Below, piece after piece: positions 50,734 to 59,463 of a DNA stretch of 64,000 nt. The translations under genes and the position numbers were made by a program. Each line of letters starts with the position of its first letter. Within the stretch, counting starts at the first letter, position 1. The notes below the pieces were generated by a model, which saw only the letters and a list, made by a program, of their open reading frames with translations, was not told the DNA's origin and ran no database searches. Source of the stretch: Fibrobacter sp. (GTDB lineage Bacteria > Fibrobacterota > Fibrobacteria > Fibrobacterales > Fibrobacteraceae); NCBI GenBank assembly GCA_017526585.1, contig JAFXRC010000057.1, forward strand, positions 34,055 through 98,054. Reading direction: 5' to 3'.

Positions 50734-51604
50734 TGTTCTTGTTTTGAATTATAATGATTATGTGACAACGTCACAGTTTGTGAATAGACTAAAAGATTAT
50801 TCATGTGTCTCTCATATTTTAATTGTAGATAATCACTCTACTGATGATTCTTTTGAAAAATTAAGCGAACTAAATTCGTCTAAAATAATTGTTGTTGATT
50901 CTGGTCGAAATTGTGGCTATGGTGCCGGAAATAATTTTGGTATTAGGTATTTGTATGAAAATTTTCATTCGGACTTCATACTTTTATCTAATCCTGATGT
51001 AGTTGTTTTGGAAGAAGTTCTTGTGCGTTTGGAAAATTTTTTGCAGGAAAATGATGTGTATTCTATTGTTTCTCCTTTTATGTGTGATGCGAATGGAATT
51101 CGTCAAAGTAATACGGCGTTTAGAATTCCGACAAAATGGGAATATATTTTATCAATTGACTTGTTTTTTAGAAAATTCATACATTCGTTTAATTATAACC
51201 GAAACGAATATGATAGTGAAAAAAAAATTAAAACTGTTGGAGCTGTTTCTGGTTCAATGTTTCTGATGCGTACAAGTGATATGTTGAAATATGGAATGTT
51301 CGATGAATCGATTTTTTTGTATTGTGAAGAAGTTGTTCTTGCAAAAAAGTTAGCTGAAAATGGAAAAAAACAGGCTCTATTGTTGGATTTTACCTATATC
51401 CATAATCATTCTGTTTCAATAAGTAAAACATATCGTTCTCTTTTTTCTAAGCAACATCTGTTGAATAAAAGTAAATTATTTGTTTTGAATCGTTATTTTG
51501 GCATGAAGAAATATGAATATGTGTTTGCTTATATACTTACGAGGCTTATTTTTATAGAATTATTTTTTGTTGCTATGTATAGAAAAATCTGTAAACATAA
51601 ATGA
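50726..51604 (+). CDS. GT2 glycosyltransferase (rhamnosyltransferase-like)
   Basis: 292 residues: DVLVLNYNDY, LIVDNHSTDDS, NCGYGAGNNFGIRY, LLSNPDVVV (metal site region), GAVSGSMFLMR and FDESIFLYCEEVVLAKKL. This set is typical of GT2 enzymes related to rhamnosyltransferases, which would use the dTDP-rhamnose finished by rfbD at 29575; that link is inference. A run of nine A (51219-51227) lies within the gene. A C-terminal hydrophobic helix (about 260-285) probably holds it at the membrane. Confidence 0.85.
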   Translation: MIDVLVLNYNDYVTTSQFVNRLKDYSCVSHILIVDNHSTDDSFEKLSELNSSKIIVVDSGRNCGYGAGNNFGIRYLYENFHSDFILLSNPDVVVLEEVLVRLENFLQENDVYSIVSPFMCDANGIRQSNTAFRIPTKWEYILSIDLFFRKFIHSFNYNRNEYDSEKKIKTVGAVSGSMFLMRTSDMLKYGMFDESIFLYCEEVVLAKKLAENGKKQALLLDFTYIHNHSVSISKTYRSLFSKQHLLNKSKLFVLNRYFGMKKYEYVFAYILTRLIFIELFFVAMYRKICKHK

Positions 51605-51617
51605 GTGAGATAATGCA

Positions 51618-52484
51618 ATGATAATAAAAACTGAATATTTGCAGAATGAATTGTTGAAAATGTTGAAAGTATTTCACAAGGTGTGTGAAGCGAATAATCT
51701 TAATTATTATATGCTTGGAGGAACATGCTTGGGGGCTGTTCGGCATAATGGATTTATTCCTTGGGATGATGATGTTGATGTTGGTATGACTAGGACAGAT
51801 TATGATATTTTCTGTAAAAAGTGGCGAGATTATTTACCGGATTTTATGGAATTACGCTATTATAAAACAGAACCAAAATCTCCATTTCATTTTGCAAAAC
51901 TGATTAATAGAAATACAACACTGATTGAACGATCGTACACCAATTATGTTGAAGGCCTTTATATAGATGTTTTCCCTTTGGATGCTATGGAGAGTTATAA
52001 TTTTAGAGGCAAAATTAGAGCAAAACTTGCTTGGCTAGGAAAGGCTGCATTGATAAATCATTGTACAACTGATAAAAAAACACAATTGCATAAAATTCTT
52101 TTTAATTTTTTGTCAAAGAAAACGAGTCTCTCTTTTTTACATAATATGGTTGAAAAGGTAATCTTGCTTGAGAAATCTGATGCCCCCAAATTATTATGTA
52201 ATTTTTTTGGGGCATGGAATGATCGTGAAATAATGAATAGTTCTATATTTGGGAAACCGGTTCTTTATCAGTTTGAAGATTCGTTTTTTTATGGCCCACA
52301 GAATGCTGATGCCTATTTGAAAAAATTATATGGCAACTATATGCAATTGCCTTCAGAAAAGGATCGTGTGTGTAAGCATAATTACTATTATCTGAATCTA
52401 AACCTACCGTATAAAGAATACATTGCTGATGAAATGAAAAGAAATAGACAATCTTCGTTGGAATGTGTTCATGCAAAGAAATGA
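51618..52484 (+). CDS. LicD-family phosphotransferase
   Basis: 288 residues. The LicD core is complete: YYMLGGTCLGAVRHNGFIPW, then DDDVDVGMTRTDYDIF, with the Asp residues that hold metal; later FHFAKLINRNTTLIE and GLYIDVFPLDAM. LicD proteins attach phosphocholine or other phospho-substituents to surface glycans, so the polymer may be so decorated. No choline kinase or cytidylyltransferase is in the window. The acyltransferase start lies inside its end (14-base overlap). Confidence 0.88.
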   Translation: MIIKTEYLQNELLKMLKVFHKVCEANNLNYYMLGGTCLGAVRHNGFIPWDDDVDVGMTRTDYDIFCKKWRDYLPDFMELRYYKTEPKSPFHFAKLINRNTTLIERSYTNYVEGLYIDVFPLDAMESYNFRGKIRAKLAWLGKAALINHCTTDKKTQLHKILFNFLSKKTSLSFLHNMVEKVILLEKSDAPKLLCNFFGAWNDREIMNSSIFGKPVLYQFEDSFFYGPQNADAYLKKLYGNYMQLPSEKDRVCKHNYYYLNLNLPYKEYIADEMKRNRQSSLECVHAKK

Positions 52485-53505
52485 TAAAATAGACATTGTT
52501 CGAGGAATCGCTATTTGCTTGATGGTGCTAGGGCATTGTTCTTGCCCTTTTACACATTTTGTGTATTTGTTTCATATGGCTGCGTTTTATTTTGCATCAG
52601 GGGTTCTTTACAATGAAGAATATTCGTTATCCACAAAGAATATAACACTTTTTATACGCAAAAAAATTAAAAGATTGTGGATTCCTTACTTTTTTTATAG
52701 CACAATGTATTTACTTTTGTGGAATTTTTTTACATCAATAAACATGCATAAAGCTGATTATATCTCGATATATGAATTGGCTAAAAATATTTTTTTTAAT
52801 GTATTTTTTTTAGGGAAGTGTACTCAATTTGGTGGTGGCTTGTGGTTTTTGATGAGCTTGTTTGTGGTTACAATATTATATGCTTTTATTGATTTTGTAT
52901 TAAATATGAAAAAGGTGAAAAACAAAAGCCTTGTACATTTATTATTGGGATGTGTTGCTCTAGAATTGGTTTGCTTATTTCATTATCGTGGAATTAATTC
53001 TACAACACTAAATCAAATTTTGGGGCCTTATGTTATTTATGTTGTAGGAATACTGTTTTTGCCGAGATTTCTAGCTTTTATAGAAAGACATCTTTTTTTA
53101 GTTTTTACTTTTTCTTTTGTCGGTTTGTTGATTTGTGATAGAATTGGCTCGATTGATGTTGGTCGAGCAGAATTAACTTCGCCCGTTTTTTTTGTGGCAG
53201 CATCTTTATGTGGGTGGTTGTTTCTTTATGCTATTGCTTGTTACGTGCAGATAAATAAAGTTGTAAGTAGTTTTTTTGAATATGTTGGACAATGTACTAT
53301 TCCTATTTTGGGGTTGCATTTTTTAATGTTTAAACTGGTTACATTACTTCAAATTAAAGTTTATGATGAATCAATCAATTTTATGAAATCATTTCCGACT
53401 TTGCATACCCATTCGATTTGGTGGCTTGCTTATTTCTTTGCTGGAATCTTTTTCCCCTTATGTGTTCATTTTTTGTATAAGAAACTGATGCTTTATGTTA
53501 AGTAA
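52471..53505 (+). CDS. Acyltransferase family 3 membrane protein (OafA-like)
   Basis: 344 residues from ATG 52471 (GTG 52465 also possible). N-terminal signature DKIDIVRGIAICLMVLGHC with the conserved Arg and His, then about ten membrane segments. Proteins of this family O-acylate surface sugars using cytoplasmic acetyl-CoA. Two runs of eight T are in the coding part near 52789-52811 (IFFNVFFLG). It overlaps the genes on both sides and is part of the A/T-rich block. Confidence 0.87.
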   Translation: MQRNDKIDIVRGIAICLMVLGHCSCPFTHFVYLFHMAAFYFASGVLYNEEYSLSTKNITLFIRKKIKRLWIPYFFYSTMYLLLWNFFTSINMHKADYISIYELAKNIFFNVFFLGKCTQFGGGLWFLMSLFVVTILYAFIDFVLNMKKVKNKSLVHLLLGCVALELVCLFHYRGINSTTLNQILGPYVIYVVGILFLPRFLAFIERHLFLVFTFSFVGLLICDRIGSIDVGRAELTSPVFFVAASLCGWLFLYAIACYVQINKVVSSFFEYVGQCTIPILGLHFLMFKLVTLLQIKVYDESINFMKSFPTLHTHSIWWLAYFFAGIFFPLCVHFLYKKLMLYVK

Positions 53506-54820
53506 ATGTAATTCGACAAAACAGCTTAAAAAGAATGTGTCGCTATCCATTGTGGCGCAGTTGGTTTCGTTTTCGGTTAGCTTGCTATTAAATCTATTGT
53601 TACCCAAATTTGTACCAGAGAAGGACTATTCCTATTGGCAGACATTTTTGCTTTATGCCAGTTATGTGCCTTTATTGCATTTTGGTTTTCTTGATGGCTT
53701 AATGCTTCGGTATTCACAATACGATTATGACAGTCTTGATAAATCTCTAATTGGTTCTCAATTTAAACTTTTCTTATTTGTCGAAATGCTATTTGCCGGC
53801 ATAGGTATGGTTGTTTCTGTGTTTATCGAAGATGAAATTGGTCGCTGTATTTGGCGTTTTATTTCTATTGCAATTATTACGACAAATGTGTTTACCTATA
53901 CATCATATTTGTTTCAATTAACGAATCGTATTGGAAAATATGCGGTGCTTATCATTGTGGAGCGAGCTCTACTTGGAATAGGGATTGTTGCTTTGCTGCT
54001 TCTTGGTGTGTCGCGTTTCTACTGGATATGTGGAACTTATTTGCTCGCTACTTTTTGTGCAATCTGTTGGGGAGCTTTGCAAAACCGAGGCCTTTATTTT
54101 GGTGGATTGGTGCGAGATGGAATTCTTGAATTTAAGGAAAATGTTTTTTCTGGGGTAATGTTGCTGGTCGCAAATTTGTCTTCTATGTTTTTGGTGGGTG
54201 GAGCCAAGATGGTTGTTCAGTGGCATTACGATGTCCTAACTTTTGGTAAAGTAGCATTTTCTTTCAATATCGTTAATTTATTTCTCACTTTTGTAACGGC
54301 TGCAAGTGTTGCGATTTTTCCGTCTATAAAGCGAATAAATAATGATGATTTGCCGGATTTCTACATTCGAATCCGTCGATCGGTTTCTCCCTTCCTTTTG
54401 TTAACTATGGCTCTCTATTTTCCGGGATGCTATTTACTTCATTTATGGCTCCCTAATTACGCAGAAAGTCTTGGATATCTTGGAATCTTGATGCCTATGG
54501 TGCTTTATGCTTCTCGTGTGACTTTGCTTACCAATAATTATCTGAAGGCTTATCGAAAGGAGAAATTAATGCTTTGCATAAATGTTGTTTCTGTTGCAGT
54601 TGCTTTTATTGTGTTTCTTATATCGGCATATTTGTTGAACTCATTATTATTGGTATTAACAGCTCTTGTTGTGGTTGTCATATTGCGTTCTGTAGTCTCT
54701 GAAATTGTGGTGATGCGACTTATCCAACGCTGTGTATATGCGTCTTTTGTCTGGGAATTGCTTTTAGTTGCCATTTTTGTTGTGATTTCTATGAAATTTA
54801 ATGGTTTTGTCTTGATTTGA
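53495..54820 (+). CDS. wzx: Polysaccharide flippase (Wzx-like)
   Basis: 441 residues with about 12-14 membrane segments, MATE/Wzx type: SLSIVAQLVSFSVSLLLNLL, FVPEKDYSYWQTFLLYASYV at the start of the fold. It should move undecaprenyl-linked repeats to the periplasmic face for Wzy. It starts within the last 11 bases of the acyltransferase gene. The A/T-rich character ends after it; the following Wzc gene is closer to the window average. Confidence 0.87.
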   Translation: MLSKCNSTKQLKKNVSLSIVAQLVSFSVSLLLNLLLPKFVPEKDYSYWQTFLLYASYVPLLHFGFLDGLMLRYSQYDYDSLDKSLIGSQFKLFLFVEMLFAGIGMVVSVFIEDEIGRCIWRFISIAIITTNVFTYTSYLFQLTNRIGKYAVLIIVERALLGIGIVALLLLGVSRFYWICGTYLLATFCAICWGALQNRGLYFGGLVRDGILEFKENVFSGVMLLVANLSSMFLVGGAKMVVQWHYDVLTFGKVAFSFNIVNLFLTFVTAASVAIFPSIKRINNDDLPDFYIRIRRSVSPFLLLTMALYFPGCYLLHLWLPNYAESLGYLGILMPMVLYASRVTLLTNNYLKAYRKEKLMLCINVVSVAVAFIVFLISAYLLNSLLLVLTALVVVVILRSVVSEIVVMRLIQRCVYASFVWELLLVAIFVVISMKFNGFVLI

Positions 54821-54867
54821 ATGATTTTGAAGTAAACTTTTTATATCTTTTTGTGTAAAGGTGTTTT

Positions 54868-57012
54868 ATGCCAGATTTAGAAAAGAAAATTTCAAATAAT
54901 TCTTTGTCGTCCCCAATGAAATTTGGAAATTCGATTTCCGTTCAGGAAGCCCTTCTTCTTTTGTGGAAGAAGAAAATGGTGGTTTTTCTTTTTGTTTTTT
55001 TGACTTCGTTGTTTGGTGCTTGTTATGCTATGTGGGTGCGTCCGCAGTTTACGAGTGATGCCTTGTTGCAGGTGAATGTCAAGGGAACCAGTAGTAAGGC
55101 GACCAAGGCTTTTGGAGAGATGGGTGCGGTTCTTGACCTTGCCAGTCCAGCCGATGCCGAAATTGAACTTATTAAGAGCCGCATGGTGCTGAGCTATGTG
55201 GTCGAAGCCGAACATCTTTATATATGGACGGTTCCTGTTGGTTTTTGGGATCGACTCATGCACAGGGAAGGTCGTATGGATGTTGATTCTCTTCGGGTTC
55301 CAGAAAAAGTCCGTGCGAAAAGGTGGTTTGCCATAGCGACTGGTGAAAAAACTTATTCCATTCTTTCTTCAGAAGGCAAAGTTGTCCTTGATGGTAAGGA
55401 GGGGGAGATTGCCTTTGCTGAGTATGCTGGAGATACCCTTGCAATTCGCGTGAATTTCATGGAAGCTCGCAAGGGGCAAAAGTTTGCATTAATTCATGGA
55501 ACTCCTTTAAAAGCTGAGCGCGCTTTGGCGGCTGGTTTGAATGTGATGGAAAAGGGGAAACAGACTGGTATTATTTTGGTTCGTTATAGCCACCGCTATC
55601 CTGATCGTGCAGCATCTATCTTGAATACGATTGCGAAGACTTATTTGCGTCAAAATGTGGAAATGCGCAGCGCTGAAGCTGAAAAAACCTTGGAGTTTCT
55701 TGAAGCCCAGTTGCCGGGAGTCAAGGCAAAATTGGACAGTGCTGAGAAGGTCCTTGCCGATTATCGTTACAGCATTGGCTCGGTGGATGTATCAGGTGAA
55801 ACAAAGGCGCATCTGGATAAGGAAGGACAGTTGCAGCGCCAGATTATGCAGTTGGAACAGGAACGGCAAGCGGCAATGCGTCTTTTCAAGGCGGAACATC
55901 CGAATGTCCAGACGATTGTAAAACAGCAAAACCGCGTTCGAGCAGAATTGGCTCAACTTAAGAAAAATGCGGAGAAAATGCCGTTGACGCAGCAAGAGGT
56001 TAAGCGACTCCAAGAAGAAGTGGCTGTGAATAACGAAGTCTACACGAATATGCTCAACAACATTCAACAGCTGCGTGTCGTTCGTGCTGGTGAAGTGGGG
56101 AACGTCCGTATTGTTGATTTTGCTCAGATAGAACAGAGCCAGACTAAGCCGAATAAATCCCGTATCTTGATGGCTTCTGTTGTGTTTGGCTTCATTTTCG
56201 GCGTTTTGTTTGTGTTCTTGATGTACATTCTTAGGAATGGCGTCAAGAGTGCTTCTGAAATTGAACGCGAAACGGGGCTGAGCGTGTTTGCGAAAATTCC
56301 GCAGTCGTCGAACAAGTTCTTGCGCAAGCGTAAGTCTGTTCACCATCATACACCGTTTGTGTTGCAGAATGCAGAGGACAAGGTGAGCGAGGCGTTCCGG
56401 TCTCTGCAGACTGCGCTGACGTTCCTGATGCCAAATCCCGAGCATAGCGTTCTTCTTGTAATGGGATTGATTCCTGGGGTGGGCAAGAGCTTTGTGTCAC
56501 TAAATCTTGCTGCTGTGGTTGCTGCAAGCGGAAAGAAGGTGTTGCTCATTGATGCTGACATGCGTCGAGGGGTGATTCACAGTCGTGCGAATTTTGGCCT
56601 TGTCGATGTCTTGGTGGGGAAGGCTACTTTGGATACCGCTGCTGCCCCCAAGTATGACGATAATTTGTTTGTGATGAATGCTGGCAAGACGAAGTTGGCA
56701 GCCTGTGAACTACTCCGTAGCGATGCAATGGATAAGCTGCTCAAGGAAGCCCGCGAAAAGTTCGACATGATTATCGTGGATACACCGCCGTTGAATTTGG
56801 TGACGGATGCAGAACTCATTTGCCCCTTGGTGGACTATTCTCTGTTTGTGCTGCATTATGGTCGTCATAGTATGGATGACATCAAGGAGACTGTGGAACG
56901 CGTTCGCCGCTATTCGGATAAGCCTGGCGCCATTGTGATGAACCATTGCGAACATGAACCGGGTCGTTACGGCTACGGGTATTACGGAAAAGGCTACTAC
57001 GGTAGCAAGTAA
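54868..57012 (+). CDS. wzc: Wzc-like polysaccharide co-polymerase/tyrosine kinase
   Basis: 714 residues. N-terminal Wzz domain with a membrane segment at about 35-55 (VVFLFVFLTSLFGACYAMW), a periplasmic coiled coil (about 270-400; EKTLEFLEAQLPGVKAKL), and a second membrane segment at about 430-450. The cytoplasmic BY-kinase domain has Walker A GVGKSF (Lys540), Walker A' LLIDADMRRG and Walker B IIVDTPP. The C-terminus is a Tyr cluster (GRYGYGYYGKGYYGSK), the usual autophosphorylation site. It controls polymer length and export. No cognate phosphatase (Wzb) or outer-membrane exporter (Wza) is visible in the window. Confidence 0.95.
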   Translation: MPDLEKKISNNSLSSPMKFGNSISVQEALLLLWKKKMVVFLFVFLTSLFGACYAMWVRPQFTSDALLQVNVKGTSSKATKAFGEMGAVLDLASPADAEIELIKSRMVLSYVVEAEHLYIWTVPVGFWDRLMHREGRMDVDSLRVPEKVRAKRWFAIATGEKTYSILSSEGKVVLDGKEGEIAFAEYAGDTLAIRVNFMEARKGQKFALIHGTPLKAERALAAGLNVMEKGKQTGIILVRYSHRYPDRAASILNTIAKTYLRQNVEMRSAEAEKTLEFLEAQLPGVKAKLDSAEKVLADYRYSIGSVDVSGETKAHLDKEGQLQRQIMQLEQERQAAMRLFKAEHPNVQTIVKQQNRVRAELAQLKKNAEKMPLTQQEVKRLQEEVAVNNEVYTNMLNNIQQLRVVRAGEVGNVRIVDFAQIEQSQTKPNKSRILMASVVFGFIFGVLFVFLMYILRNGVKSASEIERETGLSVFAKIPQSSNKFLRKRKSVHHHTPFVLQNAEDKVSEAFRSLQTALTFLMPNPEHSVLLVMGLIPGVGKSFVSLNLAAVVAASGKKVLLIDADMRRGVIHSRANFGLVDVLVGKATLDTAAAPKYDDNLFVMNAGKTKLAACELLRSDAMDKLLKEAREKFDMIIVDTPPLNLVTDAELICPLVDYSLFVLHYGRHSMDDIKETVERVRRYSDKPGAIVMNHCEHEPGRYGYGYYGKGYYGSK

Positions 57013-57161
57013 CTGAAAAAAGAATGCATTTTTCGCTGGTCCACAAGGTTGTGTGCCGGCGTTTTTTGCGTTTTTGGGGCGTTTTTGCCACTAAATGTGA
57101 CTTTTGACACTTTACGAAATGCTTATGAAAAACTATATTTACCTAAAATATGGGGAATCGT

Positions 57162-58145
57162 ATGACTATTTCATCGAAATTGGCGGTTGGAGTGATTTCG
57201 CTGGCCTTGTTGGCCGGTTTCTCGTTCGCACAAGATGATGTTATTGCGCAATATGGTGCCATTACTATCAAGAAGGTAGAAGTGGACGTGCATGGCAACA
57301 AGGAAGAAAACCTTGTTGCTGTCATCGATGATAGTTCCGATGAAACTCCGGTAATAACCGAAGATGTTACTGTTGACTCGGTGACATATAACCGCGTTTT
57401 TAAGGCCGGAGTCCCTTCCACGCTGATGCTTCCTTTTGAGGTGGATACCTGGCAGTTGGGGATCAGCGCATTTGAATTTGTTGAAGTCAAAAAAGACTGT
57501 GACCCGCAATGCAAGTATCGTGTAAATGTTCGGACGATTTACCCCCAAAAGATAAAGGCTAATACTCCGTATGTAGCCATATCTGAGGGTAAGAATAGCA
57601 CAATAGCCTTCAACAAGCGTTACCAGACCAACGGATACGTGCTCAACACAACCGTGAACGACAGAAAGTATAATTACTCCATTGATGATATCGACTGGAC
57701 TTTCCAGGGAACTTACGAGCGTACTGAATTTAAGGATCCTAAGGGTGTTTATGGCTTTGCCGCTAAGGACAAGAATGATGTAAAGATGGGGGACTTCAAG
57801 AAGGCCGCTTGTAATGATACGAGCTGTGCCTTTATTAGGCCGTTCAGGGCATACCTTAAGTGCTCCATGGCGTCGTCGGCTGAACCGCAGTCTAGGCCGG
57901 TCATGTCTAGGCCTGCCGCCGAGGGCGAAATCGCAAGCTTGGATGACTTGCCGGAATCTATTGAAGTCCATGTGCTTGATGACGAAGAGGGCGGAACAAC
58001 CTACCTTGGTCGAATCAATACGACTACGGGTGAATTTGTGAACGAGGATAATCGTTGGTTCGATATGAAGGGCCGTATGCTTGACCGTAAGCCTACCACA
58101 AAGGGAACCTATTATTACAATCGTAAAAAGGTCATTATCAAGTAG
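57162..58145 (+). CDS. Secreted protein with type-IX-like tail, unknown function
   Basis: 327 residues from ATG 57162, which has GGGG 6 bases upstream and starts the signal peptide (SKLAVGVISLALLAGFSFAQ); ATG 57150 is possible. The mature protein is beta-rich with two CxxxC-type pairs (DCDPQC, CNDTSC), probably disulfides. The end, NRWFDMKGRMLDRKPTTKGT followed by YYYNRKKVIIK, resembles the tails on the GH5 and GH11 enzymes. No domain recognised. It sits between wzc and the 57-residue peptide gene (9 bases apart), so it may act with either. Confidence 0.65.
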   Translation: MTISSKLAVGVISLALLAGFSFAQDDVIAQYGAITIKKVEVDVHGNKEENLVAVIDDSSDETPVITEDVTVDSVTYNRVFKAGVPSTLMLPFEVDTWQLGISAFEFVEVKKDCDPQCKYRVNVRTIYPQKIKANTPYVAISEGKNSTIAFNKRYQTNGYVLNTTVNDRKYNYSIDDIDWTFQGTYERTEFKDPKGVYGFAAKDKNDVKMGDFKKAACNDTSCAFIRPFRAYLKCSMASSAEPQSRPVMSRPAAEGEIASLDDLPESIEVHVLDDEEGGTTYLGRINTTTGEFVNEDNRWFDMKGRMLDRKPTTKGTYYYNRKKVIIK

Positions 58146-58154
58146 GGGTGCAGT

Positions 58155-58328
58155 ATGAATTTGAAAGAAGAAAAGAAAAAGTACATTGCCCCTACGCTTT
58201 CGCTTCTCGATATGAGAGGTGATCTCTATTTGCTGAGTTGCTCGGGTGGCGACTGCGATGTGGATCAGGGTGAATACGACGACGAATTCGGCTTCAAGCT
58301 GAATCAGGGGACTGACCGTCACGTCTAG
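58155..58328 (+). CDS. 57-aa Cys-containing peptide (candidate modified peptide precursor)
   Basis: 57 residues, AGGGG 6 bases before ATG 58155. N-terminal KKYIAPTLSLLDMRGDLYLL could be a leader. The second part is short, Gly/Asp-rich with two Cys: LLSCSGGDCDVDQ, then EYDDEFGFKLNQ. The size, leader-like front and acidic core resemble precursor peptides of ribosomally made, modified peptides, and a PF14907-type nucleotidyltransferase (family found in such clusters) follows. No radical-SAM or ATP-grasp enzyme is in the window, so this is only a candidate; a small structural or anchoring protein is the alternative. Confidence 0.5.
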   Translation: MNLKEEKKKYIAPTLSLLDMRGDLYLLSCSGGDCDVDQGEYDDEFGFKLNQGTDRHV

Positions 58329-58380
58329 TGTAAGTTCAGAACGGCTAGTAGACCGCCTGTTCGAGATTCTCCGCGCTGCC

Positions 58381-59463
58381 TTGGGGCGGTCGCGGATTTC
58401 TTTTGATGATGTCTCCGCTGAGGAATGGGCGGCGCTCTACCGCGAAATGGGGCGGCAGTCCGTTCTGGGCCTTGCGTACCCGGTCGTTGCCGAACCGGCG
58501 GTGCCGGGCCTGCCCAAGGAACTTTGTCTGAAATGGTTCTACCAGGCGGAAGCTGTTCGCGCGCTGAACCAGAAAAATTACGAACTTTCTCGTGAACTTA
58601 CCGAAAAGTTCAGCGAACAGGGCGCCCGCACGGCGATTCTCAAGGGGCAGGCGAATTCTAGGCTTTATCCGAACAAATTTATCCGTCAGACGGGCGATGT
58701 CGACTTGTGGGTCGATGGCGGGCGAGAGTATGTTGTGGACTTGCTTTCTCGTATGGGTTTGCTTGACAATGCACTGTTTTCTAGGCACGAGGTGACGCTT
58801 CCGGCATCGGTTTTCGGCGTTGAGGTCGAGGTGCATTTCGACTGCATTTACGATTGCAGCAACCCTTTTGCGAACAAGCGTCTGAAGCGCATTCTTGCCG
58901 AGGAACTTCAGAAGAATCAGCTGGTTCCCGAAGGTTTTTATGTGCCTACGAACAAGTTTGCGTTGCTGATGCAGCTCTCGCATATCCGCAAGCATTTCAT
59001 TGGACTTGGCGTCGGTATGCGGCAGCTGATAGACTATCTCGTTCTGCTACGTTCGGCATCGTCGGCGGAACGCTCCGAGGTCGCGGCGTTGCTGAAACCG
59101 CTTGGGCTTGCGCATTTTGCCGCTGCGGTGATGTGGATTTTGTCCGAAAAGCTTGGGCTTGAATCGGATTGCTTGCTTTGTGCACCGGATGCCTATCGCG
59201 GTCGCGTGTTGCTTCGCGAGGTGTTTGCAGATGGCAACTTCGGAAAATTCTCGGGACGCAAACGCGGCTCTGTTTACTTGTGGTGGCTGCGCAACCGCCT
59301 TAGGGTTTTTACCTTGCTGCGTTTCGACTTTGCAGAAGTGTCCTGGCACCTGCTAAAATACTGGGCGTCGTTCCTTAGGCTGATGCCTGAAAGAATCGGC
59401 GCCCTGCGTCGCACCCGCAAGGGGGTGCCAAGAGATACTCGAATTATTCGAAGACGGCGGTAA
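58381..59463 (+). CDS. PF14907-type nucleotidyltransferase-family protein (true start probably upstream)
   Basis: At least 360 residues. The nucleotidyltransferase signature is ILKGQANSRLYPNKFIRQTGDVDLWV, shortened here to TAILKGQAN and RQTGDVDLW (Gly105-Asp106 and Asp108 as metal ligands); a C-terminal helical region follows, with YLWWLRNRLRVF and a basic tail. The best start codon is TTG 58381, but the frame is open from 58303, and its codons read SSERLVDRLFEILRAAL, which fits this family's usual N-terminus. So translation probably begins upstream, at a rare codon such as CTG 58312. The 3' end overlaps the convergent CotH gene by 20 bases. Substrate unknown. Confidence 0.72.
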   Translation: MGRSRISFDDVSAEEWAALYREMGRQSVLGLAYPVVAEPAVPGLPKELCLKWFYQAEAVRALNQKNYELSRELTEKFSEQGARTAILKGQANSRLYPNKFIRQTGDVDLWVDGGREYVVDLLSRMGLLDNALFSRHEVTLPASVFGVEVEVHFDCIYDCSNPFANKRLKRILAEELQKNQLVPEGFYVPTNKFALLMQLSHIRKHFIGLGVGMRQLIDYLVLLRSASSAERSEVAALLKPLGLAHFAAAVMWILSEKLGLESDCLLCAPDAYRGRVLLREVFADGNFGKFSGRKRGSVYLWWLRNRLRVFTLLRFDFAEVSWHLLKYWASFLRLMPERIGALRRTRKGVPRDTRIIRRRR

